Shown here piece after piece: positions 62,295 to 64,000 of a stretch of 64,000 bases of DNA (the first letter of the stretch is position 1; every line of letters begins with the position of its first letter). The stretch lies in the NCBI GenBank assembly GCA_022577435.1, contig JAKOON010000016.1, forward strand, positions 13,984,776 to 14,048,775, in the 5' to 3' direction. Position numbers and translations under genes: made by a program. The notes under the pieces were generated by a model. It did not search any database, was not told the DNA's origin, and saw nothing but the letters and a program-made list of their open reading frames with translations. Source of the stretch: Embiotoca jacksoni (lineage: Eukaryota > Chordata > Actinopteri > Embiotocidae).

Positions 62295-62936
62295 CCTTCC
62301 AGACATTTCTCACATGCTTTCCCATGGAGATTTTATACCAGAACACTCAGCTGGTCGTGGGGGAGCCACCTGACGTGTGGAGCCGCTGCAGAGCACGGAG
62401 AGTTACGTGCAGCTGTCGTGGTGTCACACACTGACGTAGCATGTAAGATGTAACTATGAATGATGGTAGCCAATGAAGAGGACGAGGGCAGTTTGAGAAC
62501 TTCGCGAAGATTTGTTTTGCAAGTAGTTGAAAGTATGTGCGAAGGCATCCGCGTGTGGACACACAGGATTTCCTGCCTCTGGATCCTCTGGCAGACAAAG
62601 TGATAATATTAAGAAAGAAACCCTGACAGGGATAAAACAGTTTGCTCACTCCTGTGTGGGAACAAAGACAGACAGCCCAGAAAAGAAACAATAGTGACTG
62701 TTTGTGTTCAGTCTTCAAGGATTTCCAGTCATGCTGCAAGGTTGAAAGAGCAAAAATAATCTTTTTTTTTCTTCCCCCTCAGGTGAACAACGTGTCAGTG
62801 GAGGGGAAGACGCATTCACAAGTCGTCGCTGCCATTAAAGCCGGCGGTCATGAGACCCGGCTGCTGGTGGTGGACCAGGACACAGACACCTTCTTCAGGA
62901 GGTGCCGAGTGGCCCCCACCCCGGAGCACCTGACGG
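42497..62936 (+). CDS. nherf1: NHERF1 (EBP50/SLC9A3R1) scaffold, first three coding exons; 3' end outside window
   Basis: Exons: 42497-43072 (192 codons), 59999-60172, 62783-62936; the frame continues past the window (ends in phase 1). Residues 10-92 form PDZ1 with the ligand loop GYGFHLHGEKG and SHQQVVSRIRA, which favour NHERF1 over NHERF2. Residues 93-197 are a linker with two Glu clusters (119-129 and 151-160). PDZ2 begins at about 198 with loop GYGFNLHSERA and ends near CRVAPTPEHLTG. NHERF1 links apical transporters and receptors to ezrin; the ezrin-binding C-terminus is not in the window. The start has a good context (gaccATGc). The linker is longer and far more acidic than in human NHERF1. 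RAB37 next door is also its human neighbour. A duplicate fish copy (a/b) cannot be told apart here. Confidence 0.9.
43690..43757. repeat. Compound (TG)n/(GTGAGT)n microsatellite
   Basis: TG units interrupted by GAGTGT hexamers, about 68 bp, 620 bp into nherf1 intron 1. Confidence 0.93.
44661..44700. repeat. 20-bp tandem duplication
   Basis: The unit ACATTAAAATATCATTGGCC (44661-44680) is repeated immediately with one mismatch. Each copy contains an inverted CCAAT. Confidence 0.95.
45232..45274. repeat. (CA)n microsatellite
   Basis: A CA tract of about 43 bp with one G interruption in nherf1 intron 1. Confidence 0.96.
47877..48406. mobile_element. 530-bp non-autonomous DNA element with TTAAAGRTCCCAT ends
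   Basis: The left end 47877-47889 (TTAAAGGTCCCAT) and right end 48394-48406 are inverted copies with one mismatch. The interior has no transposase. The TTAA at each outer end could be a target site shared with TTAA-specific elements, or simply part of the inverted repeat. I recognise the start as a common type in fish genomes. Confidence 0.7.
48970..49560. other. GC-rich patch in nherf1 intron 1
   Basis: The patch is richer in GC and CpG than its surroundings, with a GGTGGTGGGT-type tract at about 49370-49410. It resembles a remnant of a repeat rather than an exon. No homology is recognised. Confidence 0.4.
51715..52200. mobile_element. Fish-type interspersed repeat (unclassified)
   Basis: Phrases such as CTAAGATGGCGAACATGGTA, GCATGTTAGCATTTAGCTAA and GGGCTGTGTATTGGCAAGAA are ones I recognise as high-copy in fish genomes; ends are uncertain. 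The middle is rich in degenerate GATA/ATAT motifs. Confidence 0.55.
57777..57791. promoter_or_regulatory. Perfect consensus oestrogen response element
   Basis: AGGTCACTGTGACCT is the full 15-bp palindrome AGGTCAnnnTGACCT. It is extended to 8-bp perfect arms (57775-57793). Confidence 0.6.
57906..57920. promoter_or_regulatory. Near-consensus oestrogen response element
   Basis: AGGTCGCTATGACCT has one mismatch to AGGTCAnnnTGACCT and occupies the equivalent place in the second repeat unit. Confidence 0.4.
58048..58062. promoter_or_regulatory. Second perfect consensus oestrogen response element
   Basis: AGGTCACGATGACCT matches AGGTCAnnnTGACCT at all 12 fixed positions, in the third repeat unit. 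Confidence 0.55.
58165..58177. promoter_or_regulatory. Perfect DR1 nuclear-receptor element
   Basis: AGGTCAAAGGTCA is two AGGTCA half-sites spaced by one base, the type bound by RXR heterodimers (with PPAR, for example) and by HNF4. It lies in the fourth repeat unit. Confidence 0.5.
60850..60912. promoter_or_regulatory. GC-box/CCAAT cluster inside nherf1 intron 2
   Basis: CCAAT (60850-60854), GGGGCGGG (60867-60874) and inverted CCAAT, ATTGG (60908-60912), occur within 63 bp, in a CpG-richer patch running to about 61010. The spacing resembles NF-Y/Sp1 housekeeping promoters. It could also be a piece of an interspersed repeat. Confidence 0.4.
61673..61706. repeat. (TG)n microsatellite
   Basis: A pure TG tract of 34 bp in nherf1 intron 2. 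Confidence 0.97.
62209..62292. repeat. (CA)n microsatellite
   Basis: A pure CA tract of 84 bp in nherf1 intron 2, about 490 bp before exon 3. Confidence 0.98.
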
Positions 62937-63702
62937 GTGAGAGGACGGTTTCACCAGCACTGTGAGGCAATCGTGTGTCAAGGACACAGTGAATGACTGC
63001 AATTAACTGTAAAGTCCTCTCCAGGTTCATTGTCAGTCGGTTTATAGACGTGTAACAGACACTAGGACGCCTCCTCCTCTCGTCTCATCTCTAGTAAACA
63101 GCAGCAGATTAAAAGTCTGTCACAGTTTCTTGGCTCTGTGTTTCTCTCTCCTCCTTTTCTCTTTCTGTCTTTCTTTCTGTCTCTCACTCTCTCCTGCTTT
63201 CTTTCTCTGCCAAGGATCACAGACAGAGACAAAAACACTTCCTGCCCCCCCCCCCCCCCTTCCTTCCCTCCCACACCTGATGTTGATGCCCTGCAGGGAA
63301 AGTTAATCTTTTAGACATAAATAGAGCAGATCACAAAGATCGGAGCTGGACTGCACTGACTAACACCACTGTTTGAAGAGTTTAAAGGCTTAAAAACAGA
63401 ACTCTCTTTGTATTCAGTGTCATTGTGAAACTTTACACACAAAAATAATTTGAAATCTACTGTCAAAATATTAGAACAAGGTTTAAGTGGTCATATATAT
63501 CAATATAACTCAATACACTGATGAAGGCCATGAGATGCAGCTGAAAGTACGAGTAAAGGGACCCTGTGATTATGGTAATTCTGGTAGGATTGTAGCGCTT
63601 CGCTCAAGGGCCCTCAAACTTGACCCAGGTCCCATGTGACGGAGCAGAGCCCCCAGGGGGCGCCCTCGTACAGCCTGAGCTGTGGTGTGTGTGTGTGTGT
63701 GT

Positions 63703-63767
<65 letters not shown>

Positions 63768-64000
63768 AGGACCTCCCTCCACAGCACAGCAGCTGGTCCT
63801 CCGGCAGGTGGGATGCTTGATGGAGCGTCTGAGACCCCTCATGTGAACGTGGTGCTGCCAAGGGTTGGCATGGCAACAGCGGGGGAGTCAGAACAAAAAT
63901 ATTCTGATACTTCATGAGCCAATTTAAGAATACAAAAATGCTCAATTACAATGACTACAAAAATGTTTTTACTGAAAAATGACTAAATGACCAAAATAAT
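62937..64000 (+). other. nherf1 intron 3, truncated by the window end
   Basis: The region holds a CT-rich tract (63150-63200), a C-run (about 63246-63260) and a TG microsatellite. I found no match to the expected next nherf1 exon, so it lies beyond 64000. Confidence 0.6.
63685..63764. repeat. (TG)n microsatellite
   Basis: An 80-bp TG tract with one A interruption near 63707. Confidence 0.97.

Larger units (their letters stand above)
60173..62782 (+). other. nherf1 intron 2
   Basis: A 2.6-kb intron containing a promoter-like GC-box/CCAAT cluster (60850-60912) and two microsatellites. No exon is supported between exons 2 and 3. Confidence 0.55.

Overview
This window is vertebrate nuclear DNA, almost certainly from a teleost fish. 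It has large introns with GT-AG borders, very many CA/TG microsatellites and fish-type interspersed repeats. Its proteins match human XYLT2, RAB37 and NHERF1 through most of their length, but with fish-like differences. I assembled the gene models by hand by joining exons on reading frame and splice-site consensus. I cannot name the species.

Layout. 1-2.46 kb: no gene; a 550-bp foldback element with terminal inverted repeats. 2.46-6.05 kb (minus strand): a four-exon gene for an unrecognised 157-residue single-pass membrane protein with two PY-type motifs. 7.74-18.96 kb (plus): xylt2, complete in 11 coding exons (874 aa), head-to-head with the previous gene; its 3' UTR probably runs to about 21.0 kb. 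21.44-39.73 kb (plus): rab37, complete, with two alternative first exons and two alternative 111-nt P-loop/switch I exons that give 246- and 229-residue isoforms. 42.50-62.94 kb (plus): the first three coding exons of nherf1 (slc9a3r1), covering PDZ1, an unusually acidic linker and PDZ2; the ezrin-binding C-terminus lies beyond the window.

How the genes relate. xylt2 makes a Golgi enzyme that starts glycosaminoglycan chains. rab37 makes a secretory-vesicle GTPase. nherf1 makes an apical scaffold that ties channels and transporters to ezrin. They are not an operon-like unit, but RAB37 and NHERF1 are also neighbours in human 17q25, and their paralogues RAB26 and NHERF2 lie close together in human 16p13.3, so this is an old linkage.

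The observations most worth following are: the rab37 exon pair, which swaps the RabF1/switch I sequence and is bracketed by CA repeats; a degenerate tandem repeat in nherf1 intron 1 carrying two perfect consensus oestrogen response elements and one perfect DR1 element; the unrecognised double-PY membrane protein; and a promoter-like GC-box/CCAAT cluster in nherf1 intron 2.
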